Source: Persicaria tinctoria
Taxonomy: Eukaryota; Streptophyta; Magnoliopsida; Caryophyllales; Polygonaceae
Reading direction: 5' to 3'
DNA: 64,000 bases
Assembly (NCBI GenBank): GCA_037127255.1
Contig: JBANSL010000013.1
Location: 10,932,688 to 10,996,687 of the forward strand
A program made the translations under genes and the position numbers. Within the stretch, counting starts at the first letter, position 1. Each line of letters opens with the position of its first letter. Under the pieces are notes generated by a model, which did not search any database, had not been told where the DNA came from, and saw only the letters and a list, made by a program, of their open reading frames with translations. Shown here one piece after another: positions 53,591 through 64,000 of the stretch.

Positions 53591-55794
53591 ATTTTTTTTT
53601 AACTGGCTGCAGTGATTCATTTTTTTTTCCTTTGGCTTGATATTTGTGGACTTAGCCTTCGAATGAGACTTTGCTTTCTTTTTCCTTTGGCTTGATATTT
53701 GTGGACTTACTTGTTTGATTGGCCTTATTTTGCCAGTACTTCTCTTTAATTTAGAGTCTTCCTCTGCCAGTACTTCTCTTTAATTTAGAGTTGCTTCTCT
53801 TTAATTTAAAGTCTTGACCATAGCATTCTGTTACTCCTTTCTCTGCCAGTACTTCTCTTTAATTTAGAGTTGCTTTCTAAATGTTACTTTCTAAATGTTA
53901 CTAAATGTTACTTCCTAAATGTTGCTTGCTTTGTAAATGTTACTTATGTTGAATATACACACAAGCATTCTGTTACTCCTTCCCCAACAATCTGTTACAT
54001 TATCTAACCTTCACCATAGCCATATCACTATATGTTGCTTTTTTTTTGTTGCTTATTAATGTTACTTATGTTGATGATGATTGTGTTTTTTTTTTGTTGC
54101 TTATTAATGTTACTTATCTCAACTGTTATCTGATATGTTCTTATGATTTTTAGGTAAATATCGAACCATCGAGAGTCACAAAACAGCACTCCTCAAGGCC
54201 GCAGCAAGGAAGAAGCTGAAGATTGAGTGGTCCTGCTTCCACAAGGGGCCTGGCCTCAAGCAACTGCATGACACCTTTGTCCGAGACATTGGGTGTGCTA
54301 TCAGGGACAAAGTGTCGATGCTTGCATCAACATGGAGCAAACTAACAGATGAGCAACAGTCCCCCGTAAGAGATTACTTGGAGGTAGTTTATAGTTTCTT
54401 ATGTTTCTTTGGTTTTGTGCTTCACATCTATTATGTTGCTTATTACTTATAGTTTCTTTATAGTTTCTTCACATCTATTATGTTGTTTATTACTTATGTT
54501 TCTTTATAGTTTCTTATTACTTATGATTTCTTGATTTGTGCTTCACATCTATTTTTTCCTTCACAAAATGCTTATCTACTGTTTCTTTATAGTTTGCTTG
54601 CTTGGTTGTTGCCTATCTTATTTTTCCTTCACAAAATGCTTATCTACTGTTGCTTTTCATCTATTTGCTCTGTATTTTTTTTTCTTGCTTAACTGTTGCT
54701 TTTTTTTTTTTGTTTCCTTGCTTGGTTGTGCTTATCTACTTTTGCTTATCTCCTATTCAAATTTTTTTTTTCTGATATGGATGTGTAGATGTACTATGAG
54801 ATTGACCCTGCAGTTGACTCATACGTGGAGAAGAAGAGCGGAAAAGCATATGGGGCCTGGAAGTATGACTGTCATCAACACTTCCTGGAGTGGGGGGGCG
54901 AGGACATACCACTTGAGTTTGTCGCTCGCCCTGAGTAGTGGCGGTTCTTGGTGAGTGACTTCACAGACGAAGCGAGAAAGGTAATTTCTCATTAATTCCC
55001 TAACTTGTTTTTTTATTCGCCGTTTATCTTATTGTTTATCACTTGTGATTTCTGATTGACTATCTTTTTACAGGCCCTGTGTGAGCGAAACAAGCAAAAC
55101 AGGACCAAGAACTCGAACCCCCTTAATCATCACAATGGGTCCAAGCCCCTGAGCTTCCGAGCAGAAGAGCTCATCGTTAAGGAAAACCATCCGGCGGCAT
55201 GACTTAAGACAACCATAGAAGCCTACGAGGGGTGTCCGGGTGCGCAAGATGGACTGGTATCTTATTTTTTTTACTGCACTTTTTTTTTTTTGTGCTTCAC
55301 ATCTATTATGTTGCTTAATTTTGTTTTGTGCTTCACGTCTATTATGCACTGATTTTTTTTTTGTTTGCTTGTTTGGCTGTTGCCTATCTTCTGTCATGTG
55401 TGGCTGTTGCCTATCTTCTTTTTTTTTTTTTTGCTTGCTTGGCTGTTGCCTATCTTCACATCTATTATGTTGCTTAAAAAATACTTATCTATTGTTGCTT
55501 TTCATCTATTTGCTATGAATTTTTTTTTCTTGCTTATCTACTATGAGATTTGTTTGCTTGCTTGACTGATGCTTATTTTTGCTTGCTTATCTACTATTAG
55601 ATTTTTTTAGTTTGCTTGCTTGGCTGTTTCCTAAGTACTTAGGTTTTACTTATATATTATTGCATTTCTTATAAATCCTGTTCAAAAATGCATTTCTTTC
55701 TGTGTTTTACTTGTTTTACTTATATATATTCCTTTTACTTATATATTCCTTTTACTGGTTTGAAATCAATATATGCATTCCTTTCTGTGTTTTA

Positions 55795-56184
<390 letters not shown>

Positions 56185-57137
56185 TTTTACTTATAAATTT
56201 CTGTGTTTGTAGGCCAAATTGAAACGTCGTCTTGATGAAGTCTGCACTGTTGGAGAAGGAGGAGAAGACCCAAGCCAAATACCACCCTTCTCTGTCGAAG
56301 AACAAACACAGATCATCTTGGATTGCTTTGGGGAAAGAAAAGGAACAGAAGTTCGAGGTATAGTTCAATCCCACTTATTTTATTATTGTTTTACAATTTT
56401 CAGAAGTTCATAAAAATATTTTACTTTTTATAATTCATATCAAGATTTTACTTATGTTTGAATTTCTGATTTTACAATTTCCATTACAAGATTTTACTTA
56501 CGTTTTCAATCTTGTTTTCATAACAAGATTTTATTTATGTGTTCAATCCTTACTTACAATTTCCATTACTGATTTTACTTACAATTTCAATCTTGTTATA
56601 ATTCATATCAAGATTTCAATCTTGTTTTCATAACAAGATTTTATTTATGACTTTCTTATTCTCCAGCTGCTCATTCTTACTTACAATTTCCATTACTGAT
56701 TTTACTTATGTTTTCAATCTTTTTCTACTTACAGCTCTTATTATGTGTTCAATCCCACTGATTTTACTTATTATGTTTTCAATCTTTTTTTAAAAGGAAT
56801 GGGTGCAGCTGGAGAGCGGCCTGCAAAGAAAAGAGGGGGTCCATGGGCAGCAAGGGCTGCAGAGAGGGACAAGGAGCTGGAGGAGGCGAAGGCTGAAATT
56901 GAAAGGCTGCGTGAGAAAACCACCCTAACCGAGACCAAGAATGAGCAGCTGGAAGAGCGTATGGCCAGCATCGAGAGGCTCATGATGGGCATGCTAAGTG
57001 GTCAGGCCAACTCACAACCATCCGTCACCTCCGTAGTGTGTCCTCAGGCTGTCCCTTCAGCCACAGCTTCTCCTCAGCCCTCCACCAACTCCACTGGTCA
57101 TCCAACAGACAGTCAGCCCTCCCCCCAGCCGAAATAG

Positions 57138-57508
57138 CTAGGTAAGGACGCCCTCCTCATATCCCTCTAACTAAAACTTGGCTTTGGTTTTCTGGAGAAA
57201 CATTTAGAGAACTTGTGTTGGATGAAATTTGTAGTATTTGTGTATACTTTTTGTGAAGTTTTTTCTTAAGTTGCTCAAGATGGATATTTGTCACATACTT
57301 TTGGTATGTTGGACAAGGTTTAGGGTGGATTACAAGGTTTTTAATGTGATGGAATGAATTGCTTGTGCTTGTATGTTGTTGAGTATGTTGTTTGTGTTGT
57401 GTGTGTTGTTGTTTATAGAGTTTAGGACAGGAGCACAACATGTGCTATAAGGTACATTCGAACAGGGGGCACCTGCCCTATTAAATTTTATTTTTTTAAA
57501 ATCAAAAC
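57138..57508. other. 3' region of the TNPA-like gene
   Basis: Non-coding, TG-rich sequence (tgttgtttgtgttgtgtgtg) from the stop codon to the right subterminal array. It should hold the polyadenylation region; no clear hexamer stands out. Confidence 0.4.
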
Positions 57509-58134
57509 AATTCAGGCGACGAACTTATACTAAAAAAAAAATTAAACCTATTCAGGCGACAGACTTATATAAAATTTCGTCTCCTGAACACTCCAGCTAC
57601 GGACATACAGCTGAGAATGCATCCTTAGACTACACTCAGGAGACAAAATAATTCAATTTCCGTCTCCTGAAACTATCTAGGCGACGACACATAAAGAAAA
57701 AAGTCTGTCGCCTGAATTCTTTCATAGCCCTATGGACCGACTCAGGAGACAAAATAATTCAATTTCCGTCTCCTGAAACTATCTAGGCGACGACACATAA
57801 AGAAAAAAGTCCGTCGCCTGAATGCTTTCATAGCCCTATGGACCGACTCAGGCGACGAACTTATGACACTAAACTCGTCGCCTGAGTCTTAATGGGCGGG
57901 CCTGGATGGCCCTTGGCCTCTGACAACATCATCAGTCGACGAACACTTTTTCCGTCGCCTGAGTGAACTCCGCCGACGAACATACAGATGGTCGTCGACT
58001 GAATGGTGGAAGGATGAAAGTCACCCGACAACAACTCAGGCGACGGAAGTTCGTCGCCTGAGTCGTCAGAGGGCGAAAAACACCTTTCAGGCGATGACTT
58101 CGGTCCGTCGCCCGAAAGGCCATCTGGCGTAGTG
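57509..58134. repeat. right subterminal array of the 11-kb CACTA
   Basis: More than 15 ttcaggcgacgaac/cgtcgcctgaa motifs lie in both orientations, ending at the terminal ATCTGGCGTAGTG. Within it, a unit of about 125 bp (actcaggagacaaaataattc to ttcatagccctatggaccga) is repeated once, starting near 57638 and 57740. Confidence 0.85.
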
Positions 58135-58552
58135 TGTGTCTCACATCGAAAACCCGAATTGGCCGGGGGATTAAAGTTGATTTTTTGTTAGCCTCCGTTG
58201 GCATGCATCACTTGTCTTCGATCAAGCTCCAAGCGTCAATCGATACATCATATCGAAGCTGAGTATTGCATATATAGGCCCTTAATTTGATGAGGGCCAA
58301 CGTTTCATTAATTAAGGAAACCTCGTGTATGTTGCATCACATTAGACCAACGGGAGATTAATGGGTATCAGAAACTTTTAAAAATATTACTACATCCGGT
58401 CCAAAATAAGTGTCGTTTTAGACTTTTGAATTTGATCTAAAATAAGTGTCGGTAGAAGATTGCAAATCCACAATCAGAGCTGAGATCGAAATCTTATCTG
58501 AGATCTGCAATTGACGAGAAAGAGAGAACACGAAGAACTTGGGAAAGAAGTC

Positions 58553-58807
58553 TGTTAGAATATTTAGTGATTCAAAATTAATTGATTAATTAGTAGATAT
58601 CTAGGTAGTTAAGATTTGTAAGTGGACAATTGCACGTTCCATTTTAGAGATTTTTAGGTTTAATTATTTATTAGATTAGTGGGTTAATTAGTGAGGATGA
58701 AAGTGCCTCAACCGTTTAGTTTGATGGTTAATTAGGATTTCTATAAATTGTAAGTTTGTTGATCAAATCAATTGAATTGAGGAGATTTTCCTCGATCTCT
58801 TCCAACA
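58553..58807 (+). repeat. 5' LTR of the small LTR element
   Basis: The 255-bp LTR runs from TGTTAGAATATTTAG to CTCTTCCAACA. It is nearly identical to the 3' LTR parts, differing at a handful of positions and by a 5-base deletion near the 3' end. Confidence 0.93.
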
Positions 58808-59509
58808 TGGTATCAGAGCTTAGGTTTCGATCCTATTGAAAAATGGAGAGACAGTTCTCCATGAGAGAGAGGTCGATCTTAAGAGAAGAAAAAAATAGAA
58901 ATATATGGAGATTGAAGAACTCCATGTTCGTTGAAGAAGGAGGCCTATATGGTGCTCCATGTTTGTTGAAGGAAGCCGAGAGATGGCTCCAAATTGTTGA
59001 ATCTTTTCATGGCAGGAAAGAGAGGCCAAGGAGTATTGTCCGAGAAGAAGAGTCCGGACAAGAGGCTGCCAAAGGAGGGTGGCGCCACCTACAAGAAGAA
59101 GATGGTGGAAGTTGAAGATCGAGAGGCCAATGAAGGCCAAGAAATATCGATCCGGTGATTAAGAGCCCGGAGTCGAAGAGCCTGTAGAGGTGTTCGGAGA
59201 AGGAAAGTCCGGAGGAATGGAACGCCGAAGAAGACGGCGGTTTCGAAGTTTCGAAGGGCTCCAGTGTGAGTCCATTCGAAGGCGGCGGATAGAGTTCAGT
59301 CGCTGACTCTGATGAGAGTCCGACCGAAGAAGGTCGAAGTTGAAGAGTGGGCTCCGATGGGGAGAGTCCGGCCGAAGAAGGCAATCATGATGGCGGTTGA
59401 AGGGCACCGGTGATGAGAGTCTGACCGAGGTATGGAGATCGGAAAAGTGCTCCATGAATCGAAGACGATGAGAAGTACATCGAAGAATTTGAAGGCGACG
59501 ACGAGAAGT

Positions 59510-59589
59510 GCGTCCGATCCAGCGCCGGGAAGATTGAAGACGATGAAGTGCGTCCGATCCAGCGCCGGGAAGATTGAAGACGATGAAGT
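59510..59589 (+). repeat. 40-bp perfect tandem repeat
   Basis: Two identical units begin gcgtccgatccagcgccggg and end aagattgaagacgatgaagt (59510-59549 and 59550-59589), inside the small LTR element. Perfect identity suggests a recent duplication. Confidence 0.95.
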
Positions 59590-59785
59590 GCGTCTGGCGT
59601 TGGTTGAAGAATTTGAAGATGCCGATGACAAGGTGCATCAAGGAGATGATGTTGCGCCTGCGTCCATAAGAGGTTGAAGAAGACGATGATGCGTCTGAAG
59701 GAAATTAAAAAAAAAATTGTGTAATTTTGAATCAAGGGGTAGTGTTAGAATATTTAGTGATTCAAAATTAATTGATTAACTAGTA

Positions 59786-60346
59786 CGATTCCCGCGCCAT
59801 GGCGTTTTTTTTTAAAACTAAAATATAATATATATAAAAATATTAATAAATGTTAAGATAAAAATCATTAAAAAAAATTTTACAATAAATGTATCTTATA
59901 ATTATCTCATGATTTTTTTTTAAATCTTATTTAGAGTATATACATAAATATAGATATTTTAAATTATCATTTATAATTATCATTTATAGTATTCTTTCCA
60001 GTCAAGTGGTTTTTCTCATGATATTCTCCAAAATTATCCTAGTGGTGTACAATTGTGATGTGTCATAATCCATAATTATTCAATATTTTGAATTAAGCCC
60101 AATAGTTAATAAATAAATTTCATTAAACCCAATAGTTATATTAGATTAAATTCAATGTTTTGAATTAAGCACAATTGTTAGTAAAATTAAAGGAAAAAAA
60201 ATTAAAGGAAAATGAATAAAAAAAGAGAATTAAAGAAAACAAAAAAATGAAAAAAAAAATAATAATGATTAATTAAGACTCCTATAAAATGTCTTTAAGA
60301 ATGATACGTCATCATAAACTCTTTTAAATTAAGAGTTTATATAGAT
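59786..60346. mobile_element. 561-bp insertion in the 3' LTR
   Basis: The LTR sequence aattgattaattagtagatat is interrupted after ctagta, and the LTR resumes at ttagtagatat, giving a likely TAGTA duplication (59781-59785 and 60347-60351). The insert starts cgattcccgcgccatgg, is otherwise extremely AT-rich and has no coding capacity or obvious inverted ends. Its class is not known. Confidence 0.75.
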
Positions 60347-60870
60347 TAGTAGATATATAGGTAGTTAAGATTTGTAAGTGGACAATTGCACGTTCCATTT
60401 TAGAGATTTTTAGGTTTAATTATTTATTAGATTAGTGGGTTAATTAGTGGGGATGAAAGTGCCTCAACCATTTAGTTTGATGGTTAATTAGAATTTCTAT
60501 AAATTGTAAGTTTGTTGATCAAATCAATTAAATTGAGGAGATTTTCCTCTCTTCCAACAAAGTCAAGCTTCGAACTGAATTGGGAAATTGGTAACAAGAA
60601 TATAAGTGGTCCAAAACTAACTTAAATACATTCACTTTATTCAACACAAAATAGCTAGCTAAGGGAGGTAAAACACTGCGTTTCATCTCCTTTTGATTGT
60701 CGTTTGAGACCAACGACTTATTTGAGCAGCTAGCAATGCTCCCGTTTTATATTTTTTAGGCAATTTAATAGGTTGATTAATGAAAATTGTATTTGTTGAC
60801 TATTTTTTCTTTCAAACTCTTCATTTATTGGTTGAAAAATTGATAAACATTTAATAATTGATAAGATTTA

Positions 60871-61311
60871 GCGCGTGTTTGGCAAATTGGGGTTTTTTTA
60901 AGAGTTGTGGTTTTTTTAGGAGGTTGAGTTTATTTTGGGTATTATGGAGGTATGGGAGGTGGAGTGTTTTTTAAAAAATAACCTTGTAAAAAAGATGAAA
61001 AGGTGTTTGGTGGTTGTAAGGTTTATAAAAGGTTATTATAGTGAAAAAGTCCAAAATGCCCTTCATAAATGCTAGGAGGCAAAAGGGCCAAAAAAGTGGA
61101 GGACAAAACTGACATTTCAAACCTCCACAAAAAAATAAACTCAACCTTAACCTCCGAAAGCTAGGGGGAGGCAGCTTCCATTTTCAACAAAAATAAACTC
61201 CACCTTAACCTCCCACACCTCTTGAAAAAGTTGTTGCCAAACAAGCATGGATCAGTTTTTTTTTTTTTAAAACCCCCAAACCCCCAACTACACTTACATT
61301 CAAACACAGCC
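60871..61311. mobile_element. 441-bp Tourist-like (PIF/Harbinger) MITE
   Basis: The left end GCGCGTGTTTGG and the right end (reverse complement GGCTGTGTTTG) are imperfect inverted repeats flanked by TTA (60868-60870 and 61312-61314), the preferred 3-bp target of PIF/Harbinger elements. The interior has ggaggttgagtttattt and its complement aataaactcaacctt, giving an extended foldback. There is no coding capacity. Confidence 0.8.
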
Positions 61312-61722
61312 TTAGAAGGAAAAAAAAATGTATAAACTCAATGATAATTAATAATTTACTTAAAAATTGTATCAAGAGCTAAAACGACACTTATTTGGAC
61401 CGCACTCAAAACAGTTTTAACATTGAGTTATTGACTACATTTAAGTGACATATATATCAATTAATTCCTAGTGACTAGTGAGTACTGAGTAGATCCGATC
61501 CATGAATATTTCATGTTGGTCATGATTTGAAATTACATATCATATCACTCGATCATCTCTTTAATCCTTAACCTATTATTGAATTAGATATGTATATATT
61601 ATCTTTTACTTGTATATATTTCTGGTATATTTTAGGTAAAGATATTCTAGGTCCATGTAATCTGTATATATATACTTTTATCAATAAGAAATCAGCAGAG
61701 CCTTTCCTCTCAGTTCTTCTCA

Positions 61723-61734
61723 TGGTATCAGAGC
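61723..61734 (+). promoter_or_regulatory. primer-binding site of copia-5
   Basis: A perfect TGGTATCAGAGC match to the initiator-Met tRNA complement, about 60 bases before the gag ATG. Confidence 0.93.
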
Positions 61735-61794
61735 ATGGGATTTTTTTTTCAAACAAACCCTAATTTCCCCTAATCTTAATTGTCCTCGCTGATC

Positions 61795-64000
61795 ATGTCT
61801 TCTCCACCTTCCTATGTCGATCAGACTGTTGTTATTGTCGCCATTGTAGAGGCCGCAAAGAAATCGTTTGTGGATATTACTTCTCCGTTCTACTTACATC
61901 CATCAGATCACCCTGGTTTGAACGTTTGTGATGTTACGTTCAAGGGTGATAACTACCCGGAGTGGGAGATTTGTTTTTGCAATGCCCTATATGCGAAAAA
62001 CAAATTCGACTTCATTGACGGCACGCTGCAGAAGCCTGAAACTGCTCCTGAACTTCACAAATGGAGGGCTGTCAATTCCATGATCATTGGATGGATTTTG
62101 CAGTCCGTGGATCCTTCGATCAGGTCGTCTCTAACCTATTTTGAGACTGCGAAAGACTTGTGGACTGATATCAAGCAACGATTTTCGGTTGGCAATGGAC
62201 CTCGAATTCACCAACTCAAGTCGAAATTGGCTCGATCCACCCAATCAAGTCGGTCGATTGCGGCTTACTACGGAGTTCTTAAGAAGGGTTGGGATGAACT
62301 CGCCAACTTTTCTACCGTTTGTGGGTGTGCCGCCTGTTGCACATGTTCTTGTTCTTGGCGCCCTAATCTGCCGAAGGAACGCGAAGAGGAACAAATCCAT
62401 CAACTACTGATGGGTCTTGACGACGTCTTCGCTACGGTTCGCTCTTCTATTCTTGCTAATGACACATTGCCCACAATGAATGTTGTCTACCAGACTTTGG
62501 TCCGAGAGGAGGTTCAACTTAACGCCTCCAAGACCCGTGACCCTCCTACTGATGGGGCTGCGTTTGCTTCTCAACGCCAGAGATCTGAGCCACGCAGTCG
62601 TGACCCATCGCGCCGTGATCAGCGCCCCGACAGTGGTCGTGGGCAGCGTCCAGATGCCCGTGGTTCCGATCGCCCTACTTGCACTCATTGTGGCCAGCTA
62701 GGCCACGAAGTTCGTTCCTGTTTCAAACTTATTGGGTACCCCGACTGGTGGTCGACTGGGTCACAATCTGGGTCTCGTGAACGCTCTCCTTCTCTTCCTG
62801 CTGATCGATCTGCTGATGGGGGTGGTCGCAGCCGCGGGCGCCAGCAGTCCGGCCTGGCCAACGCCGTTCCTTCGGCGGCTTCCTCTGCAGCCCCGTCATC
62901 CTCTACCATATCAGGGGCTGATCGCTCAGCCTTTCCAGGTCTTTCTGACTCGCAGTGGTCCACTCTTGTGTCTCTCTTTCAACCATCTGCTGCTACTGAT
63001 CATTTGAATGGTAAGAATTGTTTCACCTGGATCCTAGATTCTGCTGCTTCTTTTCACATGCAGGGTGATAGTTCCTTACTTGTTGATTTGAAGACTGTCG
63101 ACTCTTCCTCTATTTTATTGTCTGATGGCTTAGTTGCTACAGCTACACAGGCCGGGACTCTTGTTTTGAGTGATAGCTTACGCTTGACTGATGTCCTATT
63201 TGTGCCTCGCCTAAAGTGCAACCTTATCTCACTCCTTACGCTGCTCAAACGCCATAATTGTTGTGTCAATGGCACTGATAAAGTATGTGTTTTGCAGGAC
63301 CGTACTATGATGATGTTGATTGGCGTGGGTGAGGAGCGAAATGGCGTCTACTGGTTTCGTGTGGTACCGCCAACTGCACGTTCCTTTCATGTGGAAGTTG
63401 ATTCTCCCTCCCTTTGGCATAAGCGTTTGGGTCATCCTTCGTCTTCTATTCTTTCTTTCTTGCCAGCTATTCGAGTCAATAAAGATAGGTTATTGAGTCC
63501 TTGTGATGTTTGTCATCGAGCTAAACAGACTCGTTCGCCTTTTCCTTTAAGTGTATCTCATGCATCTGAAATTTTTGAACTAGTCCACGGTGATCTTTGG
63601 GACCCTTATCGCTCCAAGTCTTTGTCGGGTGCTTCTTATTTTTTTACCTTGGTTGATGATTGTTCCAGGCATGTCTAGATCTATCTATTGCGTAATAAAA
63701 GTGAAGTTTCTACCATTTTTCCTAAATTTTGTGCTATGGTTAAATGTCAGTTTAGTAAGAATGTCAAGTGCTTTCGCAGTGACAATGGAACCGATTTTAC
63801 TTCCTTGCGCCCTTTCTTTAATGATAATGGTATTTTGTTTGAATCTTCGTGTGTAGGCACTCCCCAACAGAATGGTCGGGCCGAACAGAAACATCGTCAT
63901 ATCCTTAACGTCGCTCGTTCCCTCATGTTCCAAGCTACTTTACCCATCAAGTTTTGGGGAGAATGTATCCACGCTGCAGGGTATCTTATCAACCGAACTC
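61795..64000 (+). pseudogene. copia-5 gag-pol polyprotein (one stop; 3' incomplete)
   Basis: The polyprotein starts MSSPPSYVDQ at ATG 61795. Gag spans residues 20-290, with FYLHPSDHPG, GDNYPEWEICF, MIIGWILQSVD, AKDLWTDIKQRF and LLMGLDDVFATVRS. The zinc knuckle CTHCGQLGHEVRSC is near residue 295. The protease motif is WILDSAASFHM near 414, with Ala in place of the usual Gly of DSG. GAG-pre-integrase is LWHKRLGHPS near 540, with CDVCHRAKQTRSPF. The integrase start HGDLWDPY has D for the usual G. The TAG at 63676-63678 (CSRHV-stop-IYLL) replaces an expected Trp. After it the frame is open with FRSDNGTDF, TPQQNGRAEQKHRH and FWGECIHAAGYLINRT to the window edge. Confidence 0.92.

Larger units (their letters stand above)
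58553..60559 (+). mobile_element. small non-autonomous LTR element (TRIM/LARD-like)
   Basis: The 5' LTR is 58553-58807, the primer-binding site TGGTATCAGAGC is 58808-58819, the internal region is about 920 bp, the purine tract is aatcaaggggtag, and the 3' LTR is 59743-60559 (split by an insertion at 59786-60346). The 5-bp target duplication AAGTC lies at 58548-58552 and 60560-60564. The interior lacks gag-pol. It is purine-rich (gaagaagg, gatgaagtg) and has a 90-codon open frame at 58843 (MERQFSMRERSIL) of no known family. It depends on a copia element for movement. Confidence 0.93.
58389..61408. mobile_element. Stowaway-like MITE split by later insertions
   Basis: The left end ctacatccggtccaaaataagtgtcgtttta (58390 on) and the right end near 61378-61405 are inverted matches: taaaacgacacttatttggaccg on the + strand. 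They resemble Stowaway/mariner-type termini. Between them lie a complete small LTR element (58553-60559) and a Tourist-like MITE (60871-61311), so the original MITE was about 570 bp. A TA target duplication is not clear at the right end. Confidence 0.55.
61514..64000 (+). mobile_element. copia element (copia-5), 5' part, runs off the window
   Basis: A probable short 5' LTR (TGTTGGTCATG at 61514 to TTCTCA at 61722) abuts the primer-binding site TGGTATCAGAGC (61723-61734). Gag-pol then runs open from ATG 61795 to the window end with a single in-frame stop. The 3' half is outside the window, so the LTR boundary and target duplication cannot be checked. Confidence 0.88.

Overview
This window is nuclear DNA of a flowering plant, most likely a eudicot. 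The evidence is two S1-type self-incompatibility-protein homologues (a plant-specific secreted family), spliced genes with GT..AG introns, Ty1/copia elements primed by initiator-methionine tRNA, En/Spm (CACTA) elements with TNP2-like and TNPA/Ptta-like genes, an RTE-type LINE tail and interstitial TTTAGGG motifs. I cannot name the species. Host genes are few. Most of the 64 kb is nested transposable elements, and many element boundaries can be fixed exactly from target-site duplications (TSDs).

Host genes. Two paralogous S1-domain genes lie on the + strand 35 kb apart (11424-11891 and 46468-46935), with their promoters and flanks duplicated too. Two members of an unrecognised family, rich in Ser and Gly, lie between them (about 13.8-14.66 kb and 33.64-35.17 kb). 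They share intron position and phase, and one carries an 11-residue CCWPPPPGRVL-type repeat.

Layout. 1-2.5 kb: gene-free, AT-rich. 2.5-7.3 kb: a badly decayed copia element with internal duplications. 7.3-11.1 kb: an LTR-like block and two hAT-type non-autonomous elements. 11.3-12.0 kb: S1 gene 1. 12.4-13.6 kb: a minus-strand copia LTR split by a MITE. 13.8-14.7 kb: family gene A. 14.9-20.6 kb: a copia gag fragment next to a 4.75-kb CACTA (TSD TAT). 20.6-22.4 kb: a minisatellite and a gypsy-like LTR fragment. 22.4-30.3 kb: a young copia element (TSD CCTTT), with a 4.0-kb CACTA (TSD AGG) inserted in its integrase. That CACTA carries a ClpR-like exon. 32.0-32.6 kb: a LINE tail. 33.6-35.2 kb: family gene B. 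35.3-38.7 kb: a decayed copia. 38.7-45.8 kb: two partial CACTA elements, one with an SGT1-like exon and one with a 570-bp tandem duplication. 45.8-47.0 kb: S1 gene 2. 47.07-58.13 kb: an 11-kb two-gene CACTA (TSD TGT). 58.4-61.4 kb: an apparently split Stowaway-like MITE that contains a small LTR element (TSD AAGTC) and a Tourist-like MITE. 61.5-64 kb: the 5' part of a nearly intact copia that runs off the window.

The genes do not form a pathway. The story is of local duplication of two small host gene families, later separated and decorated by transposons. Several transposons carry host gene fragments, and most have been disabled by a few nonsense changes, largely of the C-to-T type. I found no clearly new biological system. 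The best leads are the repeat-bearing A/B gene family, the S1 pair with its occupied and empty insertion site, the large TA palindrome, and an internal array of end-type repeats in the 11-kb CACTA.
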